Assembly: GCA_001767455.1 (NCBI GenBank)
Contig: MELC01000030.1
Coordinates: forward strand, 1-64,000
DNA: 64,000 nucleotides
Origin: Acidobacteria bacterium RIFCSPLOWO2_12_FULL_66_21
GTDB taxonomy: Bacteria; Acidobacteriota; Vicinamibacteria; Vicinamibacterales; 2-12-FULL-66-21
Reading direction: 5' to 3'
Positions 22,846 to 33,365 of this stretch are shown here, one piece after another (position 1 is the stretch's first letter; the number at the start of each line of letters is the position of its first letter). Under the pieces are notes generated by a model. It had not been told where the DNA came from. It ran no database searches and saw nothing but the letters and a program-made list of their open reading frames with translations. The translations under genes and the position numbers were made by a program.

Positions 22846-24927
22846 GTGAGAGCCTTCTACGTTCTACTTTCCACCTTCTTCGTTTCTTCCGTCCTCATCC
22901 TCGCCGCCTGGCAGCAGCCGGCGGCCCTCCCGTTCGGGTTCACCGCACGCACTGCGGCGGCGCATCTCGCGCAAGAGAAACGATTCCTGTCGATCCCCTC
23001 GGCGGATCGCATCCGCGAGCACCATCGTTTTCTCGCGGGAGAGCCGCATCTGGCCGGCTCCAGGCGCGACCGCGAGCTGGCGGAGTGGATGCGCGACAGG
23101 TTCGCGGCCGCGGGCCTCGAGGACGTGCGGATCGCGACGCACGACGTGCTGCTGCCGTGGCCGCAGGAAGTGCTGGTGGAGCTGGCGGCGCCCGCCGGAT
23201 GGCGCGCCTCCATGCGCGAGGATCCGATTGAGGGCGATCCCTTCACGCAGATTACCCCGGAGGCGGCAGGCATTCCGTATCATGCCTACTCCGCCTCGGG
23301 CGACGTCACGGCGCCGGTCGTCTACGCCGGCAGCGGCAACCCCGCGGATTACGAGACGCTCGCGCGGAGAGGCATCGACATCCGCGGAAAGATCGCGCTC
23401 GTCCGCTACTCCGTGCCATACAGCTACCGCGGGTTCAAGGCGCTCACGGCCGAGCAGCGCGGCGCGGCCGGGATCCTCATCTATTCGGATCCCGAAGACG
23501 ACGGCGCGGGAAAGGGGGCCGTGTATCCGAAGGGCCCGTGGGGCCCGGAGAGCCACATCCAGCGCGGCGCGATCGTGTACGACTTCATGGTGCCCGGCGA
23601 TCCGCTGACGCCCGGGTGGCCGTCGATTGCGGGCGCGCGGCGCATTGCCTCGTCCGACGCCGCATCGCTCCCCAAGATCATCAGCGCGCCGTTGTCGTTC
23701 AAGGACGCGCGCGTCATCCTCGGCGCGCTCGGCCTCGCGGGCCAGCGCGACGTGAACCGTCCGCAGACCGCCGGTGTCCTCGTGCACATGCGCGTCCGCG
23801 CCGACGAGGGCATCCGCCCGATCTGGACGGTGACCGGGATGATTCGGGGCGGCGAGCGGCCCGACGACCTCGTGATTGCCGGCAACCATCGCGACGCCTG
23901 GATCCTCGGCGGGGTCGATCCGTCGAGCGGGTCGGCCGCCCTTCTGGAGCTGGCCACCTCGCTCGGCCAGCTTGCCCGCGGCGGATGGCGGCCGAAGCGA
24001 TCGATTCTCTTCGCAAGCTGGGACGCCGAGGAGTTCACGTTGACCTCCTCCACCGAATGGGGCGAGGAGCACGAAGCGCGGTTGCGCGAGCACGCGGTCG
24101 CCTACATCAACGTGGACAGCGCGGCCTCCGGACGCACGTTCAGCTCGTCGGCCGTGCCCGCGCTGAACCGAGTGATCGCGGAAGCGGCGGGCGCGGTGAG
24201 CGATCCCGCGTCGCGCATCCCCGTGGCGGCCGCCTGGCGCGAGCGGCGAACCGAGGAGCGCGGCGCGCTCCCGACCGGTTCGTCCGACTCGCTGGTGAAC
24301 AACCGCCTGGGCAGCGGATCCGATTACACGGTGTTCCTGAATTTCATCGGCGCGCCGGTCGCCGACCTGGGGTTCGACGGGCCGTATGGCGTCTATCACT
24401 CGATCTATGACAACCACAACTGGGTGGCGCGGATCGGCGATCCCGGGTTCCGGTACCACACCGCGCTCGTTCAGATCTGGGGAATCATCCTGATGCGTCT
24501 CGGCGGCGCGGACGTGCTTCCGCTCGATTACGAACCGTACGCGTCGCGGATCGCCGATTTCGCCGGTGAGGTCGCGCCCGCGTTCGGCGACGTGCGGGCG
24601 GCGGCCATCGAGCTGCGCGGGGCGGCGGCCGCCTTCGACAAGGCGCGCGACGCGGCTCTTGCCGCCAACGATTTGGCGGCGTTCGCTGGAATGAATCGGG
24701 CGCTGCTCGGTGTCGAGCGCGCCTTTCTGGCGCCCGACGGCATCCCCGGCCGCCCGTGGTATCGACACCTGATCTACGCGCCCAAGTTCACATACGCCCC
24801 CGACGTGCTCCCTGGCATCGCCGACGCGCTGGCCGCTGGCGACCACCAGGAGGCTGAAAAACAGGCCCGGAGGCTCGCGGCGGCCGTCCGGCGCGCCGCC
24901 GTCGTGTTGCAGTCGCGCCAGCCCTGA
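22846..24927 (+). CDS. M28 peptidase, glutamate carboxypeptidase II-like
   Basis: 693 residues from GTG 22846, preceded by GGGGGAG. An N-terminal hydrophobic segment (FYVLLSTFFVSSVLILAAW) is a signal or anchor. A PA domain covers about 130-310 (APVVYAGSGNPADYETL; GKIALVRYSVPYSYRGFKALTAEQRGAAGILIYSDPEDDG). The M28 zinc ligands and base follow: H348 and D358 (GNHRDAWILGGVDPSSG), E395/E396 (SWDAEEF), D424 (YINVDSAASG) and the H of YHSIYDNHNW. A C-terminal helical dimerisation domain completes the layout of human GCPII/PSMA. It would remove C-terminal residues from peptides outside the cytoplasm. Specificity is not readable. Confidence 0.9.
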   Translation: MRAFYVLLSTFFVSSVLILAAWQQPAALPFGFTARTAAAHLAQEKRFLSIPSADRIREHHRFLAGEPHLAGSRRDRELAEWMRDRFAAAGLEDVRIATHDVLLPWPQEVLVELAAPAGWRASMREDPIEGDPFTQITPEAAGIPYHAYSASGDVTAPVVYAGSGNPADYETLARRGIDIRGKIALVRYSVPYSYRGFKALTAEQRGAAGILIYSDPEDDGAGKGAVYPKGPWGPESHIQRGAIVYDFMVPGDPLTPGWPSIAGARRIASSDAASLPKIISAPLSFKDARVILGALGLAGQRDVNRPQTAGVLVHMRVRADEGIRPIWTVTGMIRGGERPDDLVIAGNHRDAWILGGVDPSSGSAALLELATSLGQLARGGWRPKRSILFASWDAEEFTLTSSTEWGEEHEARLREHAVAYINVDSAASGRTFSSSAVPALNRVIAEAAGAVSDPASRIPVAAAWRERRTEERGALPTGSSDSLVNNRLGSGSDYTVFLNFIGAPVADLGFDGPYGVYHSIYDNHNWVARIGDPGFRYHTALVQIWGIILMRLGGADVLPLDYEPYASRIADFAGEVAPAFGDVRAAAIELRGAAAAFDKARDAALAANDLAAFAGMNRALLGVERAFLAPDGIPGRPWYRHLIYAPKFTYAPDVLPGIADALAAGDHQEAEKQARRLAAAVRRAAVVLQSRQP

Positions 24928-24931
24928 GCGA

Positions 24932-24973
24932 AGGCCCGCGAACCGGGCCTCAGCCGAAGCCCGGAGGACGGGC
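24932..24973 (+). terminator. Two consecutive GC hairpins after M28 gene
   Basis: AGGCCCG (24932-24938)/CGGGCCT (24944-24950), then GCCCG (24959-24963)/CGGGC (24969-24973). They start 5 bp after the stop codon of the peptidase gene and lie 58 bp before the next start. No T-run follows the hairpins, so termination is plausible but unproven. Confidence 0.45.
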
Positions 24974-25030
24974 TGTTTGGGTCCCAGGAATAGTCCGGGC
25001 CAGGCGCAAGTGGTCCTAGAATAGAAGTTC

Positions 25031-27661
25031 ATGTCGCGCGCGAAGGCTGTGGCCGTCGTCGTCCTGCTGTTGTCGTACGGCGCTGTCGGCGCGCGACAGC
25101 CCGCCGTCCGCAGCGCCGTCCGGCTGCCCGTCTCCGCCCACGTTTTTGCCTCCTCCCTCGGGCTTGCCGAGGCAGACACCGCGACCCTGCTGCTGCATGT
25201 CGTCCGCCTCGTTCATCTGACGCCGGATCAAGGGGCGCAAAGACGCCCGGCGCAGGAGGCACTGCACGCCGTGTTGTCCGCGCCGCGCGACAGAAAGGCG
25301 GAGTCCGTTCCGCTGCCGCTGGACCCGTCCATCTGGCGGGACACGATCCTTCAGGCCCAGGTGTCCGACGACGAGCTCGTCGGCGCGATCCTCTCGGACC
25401 CCCGCGCCTCGCTGCTGTATCACGGCCTCGCGGCGCTCGACGACGAGACCCTGGGATGGCTGGGGCCGGAGCGGGAGACGCTGCTGCACCTGAGGACGCG
25501 TGCCGCGATCTTCGCTGCGTTCGGCCGCAGCGTGCACGTGCGTGCGGGGCGCGTGCTCGTGCCGGGCGGGGCCGAGGCCGAGCCGCTGTGGAAGTCCGTG
25601 GTGGGCGCGGACCCCGGCAAACCCGCGGCATTCGTGCACCACCTGATCGGCGGCAACGGCCGGCTCGCGTTTCTCTACGACACGATCGCGCACCTCGATG
25701 AGCCGCGGCAGCGGTTCGCGCTCGGCCTGCAGTTGCGCACGACATCGCGCGCCGATCGGCTGCACGACCTGCTCGACGCGTTCACCCGTGCGGCGCCGGA
25801 CTGGCGGACGGACGAGAGGCCGTTCGCGAGGCCGCCGATCGACGGCGCGATGCTGCTGTCGACCATCGATGTCGCCGCGTCGGGGGCACTGGCGCCCCCG
25901 GTGGTGCGGCGAATCTGGGAGCGCGTGTATCGCGACGACGAATTGACGGATGTGGCCTTCGCGGATGTCTCCGCGACCGAGCTGCAACTGATGTCGGCGC
26001 TCGTCAATGTGGATGCGGCATGGCTTGCCGCGCGGATCCTCTCCGTTCCGTACGCGCTCGGCCGGCGGAGGCTCGACACGCTCCTCTTCGCGCAGCGGGT
26101 GTTCGGCGGCGCGCCCACGGTCGCCGCTGCAGATGTCGCGACGGCCCTGCGCGGCTACGCCGCATTTCCCGCGCTGATGCTTTCGCTGGAGCGGAGCGGC
26201 ATCACGGATCCGGCTGTCTACGCCGCAGCCGCGAAGCACGCGGCCGAGCTGTCGAACATCGATTCGATCCCGGTCCGGCGGACCGCGATCGCCGAGTTCC
26301 AGGCGTCCGTCGCCATCATCGGACGCGCGCGGCGCTCCGGCGTCCTCCCGGTCGAACGCGCGTGGGCGCTGGTGGTGTCGCTCTGCAGGCTGGAACTGTC
26401 GCAACGGAACGGGTACGGTCCGCCGTTCGCGAGGTGGTTTCAGGAGCGATTGATTCCCGAACTGTCGCGCGCGACGCCGCTGCATGCGGAACACACGGTG
26501 CTCACGGCGATGGCCGGCGTGTCGAGCGCTTCGGCGGCACCGCCGATCGTCGTCTGGGAAGACCGCCAATACCGCGTGGACCCCGCGGATGCCGAGCTCC
26601 GCCGCCTGCGGCTCGTGAGGCAGCGGCAGGGAGGGGCGTCGCTGGACGAGGCGCTTGCCGCGGTCCAACGGGACACTGGCGGCCCGGCCGGCAACCGCAG
26701 GGACGCCGAGCGCCTGCTGGCCGACACGCTCGTGTCGGTCGTCTACGCCGCCTACCTCGGCGACCCGGACGGCGATGCCGTCACGTCGGGCAACGTCGCG
26801 CTCCGCCATGATTTCGGCCTGCTCGCGCAGCCGCCCGTGAAGCGCGCGAGCGCGGCGTGGCGCCTTCCGGCGGAGCACTTCGACGCGAAGGCGTGGCGCG
26901 TGAGTGGATCGATCCTCGGTCTGGAGACCGCGCTCGGCCGGCTGATGCTGCGACGGCTCGATTCGACGGCGATGCCGGCGGAGCCGAAGCTGCCGCCGCA
27001 GGATCGCCAGACGGTCATGCTCACCGCGGCGCTCCTGAATCCGTTCGCGATGTCCGACGCCGCGCGCGACGAGATCGCGGCGGCCATCGGCCGCGGGCGC
27101 GCGCGTGCCGCAGCCCTGTCGAACGATCCCGGCGAGCTCGACGCGGTCGCGCGCGCCGCCGGGTTGAGTGAGTGGCGGCGCAACGCGCTCGCGTGGAGCG
27201 TCGAGCACGACCGCGACAGCGCCGTGTCGCGGTTCTCGCTGCTGGAGCTGTTCTGGCTGGGCGCGCCGCGTCCCGCTGTCGCGCGCGCGCTCGACGCGTG
27301 GGGCGCCGCGTCGCTGCCGCTGACCGGATGTCTATGCCTTGAAATGCCCCGCACGCGGCCGTGGGAGGAAGTGGCCCGCCGGTCCTCGGCGGCCATGCTC
27401 GGCACGCGCGCGGTGGACGTCGCGCTGCACATTGCCGACACGCTCGCTTCGCTGCGGCTGCCGGCGTCGCTTGCGCCGGCAATCGGCGGCTACGCGATGC
27501 AGGATGTCATGGAGCGGACACAGCCGGCATACCCGGACGACTGGGACGCGTTCGGCCGCGCGGCGATGGCGCTTCCCGCCGACCGCCTGTCCGACTACAT
27601 CGCGGCGCTCACCGCCGGCGGGCCGCTCGTGGCCGCCGGCGCCCGCGCGGCAAGCCGTTAG
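25031..27661 (+). CDS. Large secreted protein, unknown function
   Basis: 876 residues. The N-terminus MSRAKAVAVVVLLLSYGAVGARQ is a signal peptide, so the protein is exported. The rest is largely helical and Ala/Leu/Arg-rich without transmembrane segments and without a catalytic motif I can recognise. Segments such as WRDTILQAQVSDDELVGAILSDPRASLLYHGLAALDDETLGWLGPERETL and PAAFVHHLIGGNGRLAFLYDTIAHLDEPRQRFAL suggest an alpha-solenoid-like scaffold. It heads a tight run with two VWA-domain genes (19 and 28 bp gaps), so it may belong to one extracytoplasmic complex with them. I do not recognise the family. Confidence 0.65.
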   Translation: MSRAKAVAVVVLLLSYGAVGARQPAVRSAVRLPVSAHVFASSLGLAEADTATLLLHVVRLVHLTPDQGAQRRPAQEALHAVLSAPRDRKAESVPLPLDPSIWRDTILQAQVSDDELVGAILSDPRASLLYHGLAALDDETLGWLGPERETLLHLRTRAAIFAAFGRSVHVRAGRVLVPGGAEAEPLWKSVVGADPGKPAAFVHHLIGGNGRLAFLYDTIAHLDEPRQRFALGLQLRTTSRADRLHDLLDAFTRAAPDWRTDERPFARPPIDGAMLLSTIDVAASGALAPPVVRRIWERVYRDDELTDVAFADVSATELQLMSALVNVDAAWLAARILSVPYALGRRRLDTLLFAQRVFGGAPTVAAADVATALRGYAAFPALMLSLERSGITDPAVYAAAAKHAAELSNIDSIPVRRTAIAEFQASVAIIGRARRSGVLPVERAWALVVSLCRLELSQRNGYGPPFARWFQERLIPELSRATPLHAEHTVLTAMAGVSSASAAPPIVVWEDRQYRVDPADAELRRLRLVRQRQGGASLDEALAAVQRDTGGPAGNRRDAERLLADTLVSVVYAAYLGDPDGDAVTSGNVALRHDFGLLAQPPVKRASAAWRLPAEHFDAKAWRVSGSILGLETALGRLMLRRLDSTAMPAEPKLPPQDRQTVMLTAALLNPFAMSDAARDEIAAAIGRGRARAAALSNDPGELDAVARAAGLSEWRRNALAWSVEHDRDSAVSRFSLLELFWLGAPRPAVARALDAWGAASLPLTGCLCLEMPRTRPWEEVARRSSAAMLGTRAVDVALHIADTLASLRLPASLAPAIGGYAMQDVMERTQPAYPDDWDAFGRAAMALPADRLSDYIAALTAGGPLVAAGARAASR

Positions 27662-27680
27662 CGGCATCAACAGCACCCAC

Positions 27681-28841
27681 ATGCGCTGCATACGCCTGGT
27701 TCTTGTGGCCGTGGCCGCGGCCGTCGCCGTCCTGTCAGCGCAGGCGCCCGAGCTGCGCCTGCGGATCGTGTCGCCCGCCGACGACGTCTATCTCGCGGGC
27801 AGCGTGCGGCTTGTCGCCGCCGTCGAGCCGGCGGCGAGGGCACGCGAGGTCGCCGAGGTGACATTCTTCGCCGACGGCACGCAGGTCTGCGCCATTCCGG
27901 CGCCGCCGTTCGAGTGCGACTGGGAGGCCACCGGCCCCGGCGGGCGCATCGTCGCGCACCAGATTCGCGCGGTGGCGACGCTGCGTGACGGCCGCCGCCT
28001 CGTCGCGAACGTCAGGACGCGCGATCTGGAGTACGTCGAAGCGGTCGACGTCGACGTCGTGCAGATTACGGCGGTCGTGACGAACGAGCAGGGACGGTTC
28101 GTCACCGGCCTGACGGCGGAGGACTTCTCGGTCACCGAGGATGGCAGGCCGCAGGCGATCACGTATTTCGCCGGCGAGAACACGCCGCTCGAACTCGTCG
28201 CGGCCATCGACGTCAGCGGGAGCGTGCACGACGTGCTGCCGGGGATGAAGCTGGCCGCCAAGCGCTTTCTCGCCGGGCTCGGACCGCGCGACCAGGTGAC
28301 CGTGCTCGGGTTCAACGACAACATCTTCACGCTCGCGCGGCGCTCCACGGATCGGGTCGCCCGGGAGCGCGCGATCGATCGGCTGGCCTCATGGGGGGGC
28401 ACCGCGCTGTACGATGCGATCATGCATGGCGTGGAGGTCCTGGGCCGGCAGCCCGGCCGCCGATCGATGGTCCTGTTCACCGACGGCGACGATCAGTCGA
28501 GCCACGCGCCGCTCGAGACGGCCGTCTCGACGACCGAGGGCAGCGACGCGACGATCTACGCGATAGGCCAGGGCCGCGCCGTCAACGTCAAGCCGCTGCA
28601 GAAGCTGCTGCAGCGGCTGGCGGCGACGAGCGGCGGTCGCGCGTTCTTCTCGAACGACACGGCAAAGCTGAACGGCGTGTTCGCGGAGATTCTCGACGAT
28701 CTGCATCACCAGTACCTGCTCGGCTATCCGGCACCAGGCAGCCAGCGCGACGGAAAGTGGCACCGTCTCGCCGTGGAGGTGAAGGGCCACAAGTACACCG
28801 TTCGGGCGCGACAGGGATATCGCCTCGGTTCGGGAAGATGA
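27681..28841 (+). CDS. Secreted VWA-domain protein with intact MIDAS
   Basis: 386 residues. Signal peptide (LVLVAVAAAVAVLSAQ), an Ig-like N-terminal domain to about 100 (LRIVSPADDVYLAGSVRLVAAVEP), then VDVVQITAVVTNEQGRFVTGLTAEDFSVTEDGRPQ, the VWFA-related family entry strand. The VWA domain carries the full metal-ion-dependent adhesion motif D177-V-S-G-S181, with a second-loop threonine (SWGGTALYDAI) and an Asp loop (VLFTDGDDQSS). It ends HHQYLLGYPAPGSQRDGKWHRLAVEVKGHKYTVRARQGY, a family-typical closing. ATG 27681 is chosen; the frame is open further upstream but overlaps the previous gene. Ligand unknown. Confidence 0.85.
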   Translation: MRCIRLVLVAVAAAVAVLSAQAPELRLRIVSPADDVYLAGSVRLVAAVEPAARAREVAEVTFFADGTQVCAIPAPPFECDWEATGPGGRIVAHQIRAVATLRDGRRLVANVRTRDLEYVEAVDVDVVQITAVVTNEQGRFVTGLTAEDFSVTEDGRPQAITYFAGENTPLELVAAIDVSGSVHDVLPGMKLAAKRFLAGLGPRDQVTVLGFNDNIFTLARRSTDRVARERAIDRLASWGGTALYDAIMHGVEVLGRQPGRRSMVLFTDGDDQSSHAPLETAVSTTEGSDATIYAIGQGRAVNVKPLQKLLQRLAATSGGRAFFSNDTAKLNGVFAEILDDLHHQYLLGYPAPGSQRDGKWHRLAVEVKGHKYTVRARQGYRLGSGR

Positions 28842-28869
28842 GACGGACCCTCAGGAACAAGGAAGACCT

Positions 28870-31704
28870 ATGAAACTCTCTGCTGCCGCGCTCAGCCTGT
28901 CGCTCCTCGCCGCCGCGGGTCTCGCGGCGGAGCCTCCCGGGCAGGCGCAGCCTCCCGTGCAGGCGCAGCCTCCCGTGCAGGCGCAGCCCCCCGCGCAGAC
29001 ACCGCCGGCACAGGCCCCGCCGACCTTCAAGTCGTCGGTCGATCTCGTCCCGGTGGACATCAACGTGATCGATCGCAACGGCCGCCCGGTCGCGGACCTG
29101 ACGGCGGCCGACTTCGCGCTGAAGGTGGACGGCCGGCCGCGCAAGATCCGGTCGGCGCAGTTCATCGCCGTCACACGGGATGTCGAACGCGCACCGGTCG
29201 GTCCGGCCGATTACAGCTCGAACGCCGCGTCCACCGGCGGGCGGCTGATCATGCTGGTCATCGATCAGGGCAACATCGGCCTGTCGCGCGGCAAGTACGC
29301 GATCGCGGCGGCGAACCGTTTCGTGAGCCGGCTGACGCCGGCCGATCGCGTCGGCCTGGTGACCATCCCCGGCGCCGGCCCGCAGATTGACTTCACGGCG
29401 AACCACGCGCTCGTCCAGAACGCGCTCCAGCGCATCGTCGGCCTCTCGGATCAGGGAGAGCGCCAGGTGAACGAGATCGGTCTCAGCGAAGCGCTCGCGC
29501 TCCAGCGTGGCAACGAACAGCTGATCCAGACCATCCTCGAACGCGAGTGCTCCGGCCTCAGCGCGGGTGCCGACCTTCAAAGCTGCCGCGACAAGCTGAT
29601 GGCCCAGGCGCGTGCCCTGTACGTGGACGTTCAGGGGCGCACGCGCGATTCCCTGCTGTCGCTGCGCGTCGTGATGGATCGGCTGGCGCGGACAGTGGCC
29701 CCGAAGACCGTCGTCTATGTGTCCGAGGGTCTGATGATCGATCGCCGCGAGATGAGCGAGGTGGCGTGGATCGGACCGCTCGCCGCCAGGGCGCAGATCA
29801 CCTTCTACGTGATGCAGCTCGAGCCGCCGATGTTCGACTCGACGAACGCGCAGAACTCCCCGACGCGCGGAGAGGACATCCAGCTCGCGCAGGAGAGCCT
29901 GGGTCACCTGGCCGGCGTGGCGCGTGGGGCGGTGTTCCGGATCATCAGCGGCGCCGACATGGCATTCAACCGCCTCGCGCTGGAGCTGTCGGGCTACTAT
30001 CTGCTCAGTTTCGAGCCCGAGGCGGACGACCGCGACGGCAAGGATCACAAGATCAAAGTCGAGTTGCCCGGGCGAAAGGACGTCACGATCCGCGCGCGCA
30101 ACGACTTCAGCGTGACGGCGAATCGCGTCGTCTCCACGCAGGAGCGCCTCGCGGAAACGCTCGCCTCGCCGCTGCTCGCGAGCGACATCGGGCTGAAGCT
30201 GTCCGCCTACTCGTTCACCGGGACCGAAGAGGACAGGCTCCGCGTCATCCTCGCCGCCGAGATCGATCGGTCGCAGAATCCGGGCAGCAAGGTGGCGCTC
30301 GCCTACACGGTGTCGGACGCCAGCGGGAGGACGATATCGACACAGCTGGAGCCCGAAGTACAGACGCCGGTGCGCGCGGACACCAGGACGCAGACCTACC
30401 TGGGCGCTGTCGCGGCCTCACCCGGCATCTACCGAATCAAGCTCGCCGTCGCCGACGACACGGGGAAGAGCGGCAGCGTCGAGCACACCATACGCGCGCA
30501 GCTCACGTCGGCAGGACAGATTCACATCACGGATCTCCTGCTCGGCGAGGATTCGGCGGGCGGCGGGGGCGTGAACCCGACCGTCAGCGCGGAGTTCAAG
30601 GGGAACATGCTGCACGCGTACGTGGAGCTGCACTCCGAAGCGCCGGAGCCGCTGAAGGCCGCAAGCGTCGCGCTCGAGATCGCCAACGGCGAAACGACGC
30701 GGGCCATCGACTCCGTCCCCGCGCGGTTCGGCAGCGACGAGCCGACGCGCCGGGTCGCCGAAGGGGCGATCCCGATTGCGCTTCTGCCGCCCGGTGAGTA
30801 CATCGCACGGGCGGTCGTCAGCGCCGGCGGAGCGAAGCTGGGACAGGTGTCGCGCCCGTTCCGGATCCTGCACGCGGCAGGCGCGGGGGCGGCCGCAGCG
30901 AGCGGGGCGCTGACCTCGTCGGCGCCGATTCCGTTCGTCTCCCGCATCGAGTCGTTCGAGCGGACGTCCGTCCTCACGCCGCCCGTCGTCGGCTTCTTTC
31001 TCGATCGCATGAACGTCGGGAGCAACGCCGCCGCCGCGCCACCCGCGGCGATTGAGGCGGCGCGCGCGGGCCGCTTCGATGAGGCCGTCGAGGCGCTCGA
31101 CAAGGCGCCGGGCAACAGGCTCGCGCCCGTGTTCGTCGGCGGGCTCGCGTTGTACGCGAAGGGAGATCTCGAGGCGGCCGCCGCGAAGTTCCGGGAATCG
31201 CTGCGCATCGACTCGGAGTTCTTTCCGGCGGCGTTCTATCTCGGCGCGTGCTATGCCGCCGGCGGCCACGATCAGGAAGCCGCCGGCGCGTGGCAGACCT
31301 CTCTCATCACGCAAGGTGACGCCCCCTTTGTTTACACGCTGCTCGGCGACGCGTTCCTGCGGCTGCAACAGGTGGATGCGGCGATCGACATTCTGAAGGA
31401 AGCCTCGACGTTGTGGCCGGGAAGAGGGGAAGTGCAGCTGCGCCTCGGCACGGCATACGCGCAGGCACACCGGCCGGTCGACGCGGTCCAGACCCTGGAT
31501 CCCTATCTGGCGCAGCATCCGGAGGATCAGGAGCGGCTGTTCATCGCCCTGCGCGCGTTGTACGAAGCACGGTCGGCAGGGAAAGCTGTCGGTACCGTCG
31601 AAGAAGATCGCCAGCGGTTCGATCGATATGCGGCGGCGTACGCCAGGACGGGAGGGCCGCAACAAGGTCTCGTGGAGCAGTGGCGCAAGTTCATCAGTAA
31701 GTAG
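28870..31704 (+). CDS. Secreted VWFA-related protein with C-terminal TPR repeats
   Basis: 944 residues. Signal peptide MKLSAAALSLSLLAAAGLAA, then a Pro/Gln-rich linker (residues about 21-55) of QAQPPV repeats. The acidobacterial VWFA-related domain follows (SSVDLVPVDINVIDRNGRPVADLTAADFALKVDGRPRKI, then LIMLVIDQGNIGLSRGK), with an altered metal site. The middle is beta-rich. From about residue 720 there are tetratricopeptide-like repeats (AAIEAARAGRFDEAVEALDKAPG; VGGLALYAKGDLEAAAAKFRESLRID; FYLGACYAAGGHDQEAAGAWQ; LLGDAFLRLQQVDAAIDILKEA). It probably works as an extracytoplasmic protein-interaction scaffold together with the preceding two gene products. Confidence 0.82.
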   Translation: MKLSAAALSLSLLAAAGLAAEPPGQAQPPVQAQPPVQAQPPAQTPPAQAPPTFKSSVDLVPVDINVIDRNGRPVADLTAADFALKVDGRPRKIRSAQFIAVTRDVERAPVGPADYSSNAASTGGRLIMLVIDQGNIGLSRGKYAIAAANRFVSRLTPADRVGLVTIPGAGPQIDFTANHALVQNALQRIVGLSDQGERQVNEIGLSEALALQRGNEQLIQTILERECSGLSAGADLQSCRDKLMAQARALYVDVQGRTRDSLLSLRVVMDRLARTVAPKTVVYVSEGLMIDRREMSEVAWIGPLAARAQITFYVMQLEPPMFDSTNAQNSPTRGEDIQLAQESLGHLAGVARGAVFRIISGADMAFNRLALELSGYYLLSFEPEADDRDGKDHKIKVELPGRKDVTIRARNDFSVTANRVVSTQERLAETLASPLLASDIGLKLSAYSFTGTEEDRLRVILAAEIDRSQNPGSKVALAYTVSDASGRTISTQLEPEVQTPVRADTRTQTYLGAVAASPGIYRIKLAVADDTGKSGSVEHTIRAQLTSAGQIHITDLLLGEDSAGGGGVNPTVSAEFKGNMLHAYVELHSEAPEPLKAASVALEIANGETTRAIDSVPARFGSDEPTRRVAEGAIPIALLPPGEYIARAVVSAGGAKLGQVSRPFRILHAAGAGAAAASGALTSSAPIPFVSRIESFERTSVLTPPVVGFFLDRMNVGSNAAAAPPAAIEAARAGRFDEAVEALDKAPGNRLAPVFVGGLALYAKGDLEAAAAKFRESLRIDSEFFPAAFYLGACYAAGGHDQEAAGAWQTSLITQGDAPFVYTLLGDAFLRLQQVDAAIDILKEASTLWPGRGEVQLRLGTAYAQAHRPVDAVQTLDPYLAQHPEDQERLFIALRALYEARSAGKAVGTVEEDRQRFDRYAAAYARTGGPQQGLVEQWRKFISK
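28933..28986 (+). repeat. Coding 18-bp tandem repeat, three copies
   Basis: Three 18-bp units (CCTCCCGKGCAGGCGCAG) at 28933, 28951 and 28969, each encoding one turn of the PPxQAQ linker after the signal peptide of the VWA/TPR protein. Copy number is likely to vary between strains by slippage. Confidence 0.85.
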
Positions 31705-31708
31705 TCCT

Positions 31709-31730
31709 GCCCTGAGCTTGGTCGAAGGGC
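31709..31730. repeat. REP-like palindrome GCCCT...AGGGC
   Basis: GCCCTGAGCTTGGTCGAAGGGC: arms GCCCT/AGGGC around a GAGCTTGGTCGA core. Very similar palindromes (CCCTTCGACAAGCTCAGGG) are scattered between genes in many bacteria. It lies 5 bp after the VWA/TPR gene and may serve as its terminator. Confidence 0.65.
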
Positions 31731-31773
31731 TCCTTTAACCGCCGCGCCGTCGGCCGGGTCTAAACGGTCAGCT

Positions 31774-33360
<1,587 letters not shown>

Positions 33361-33365
33361 GCGGC

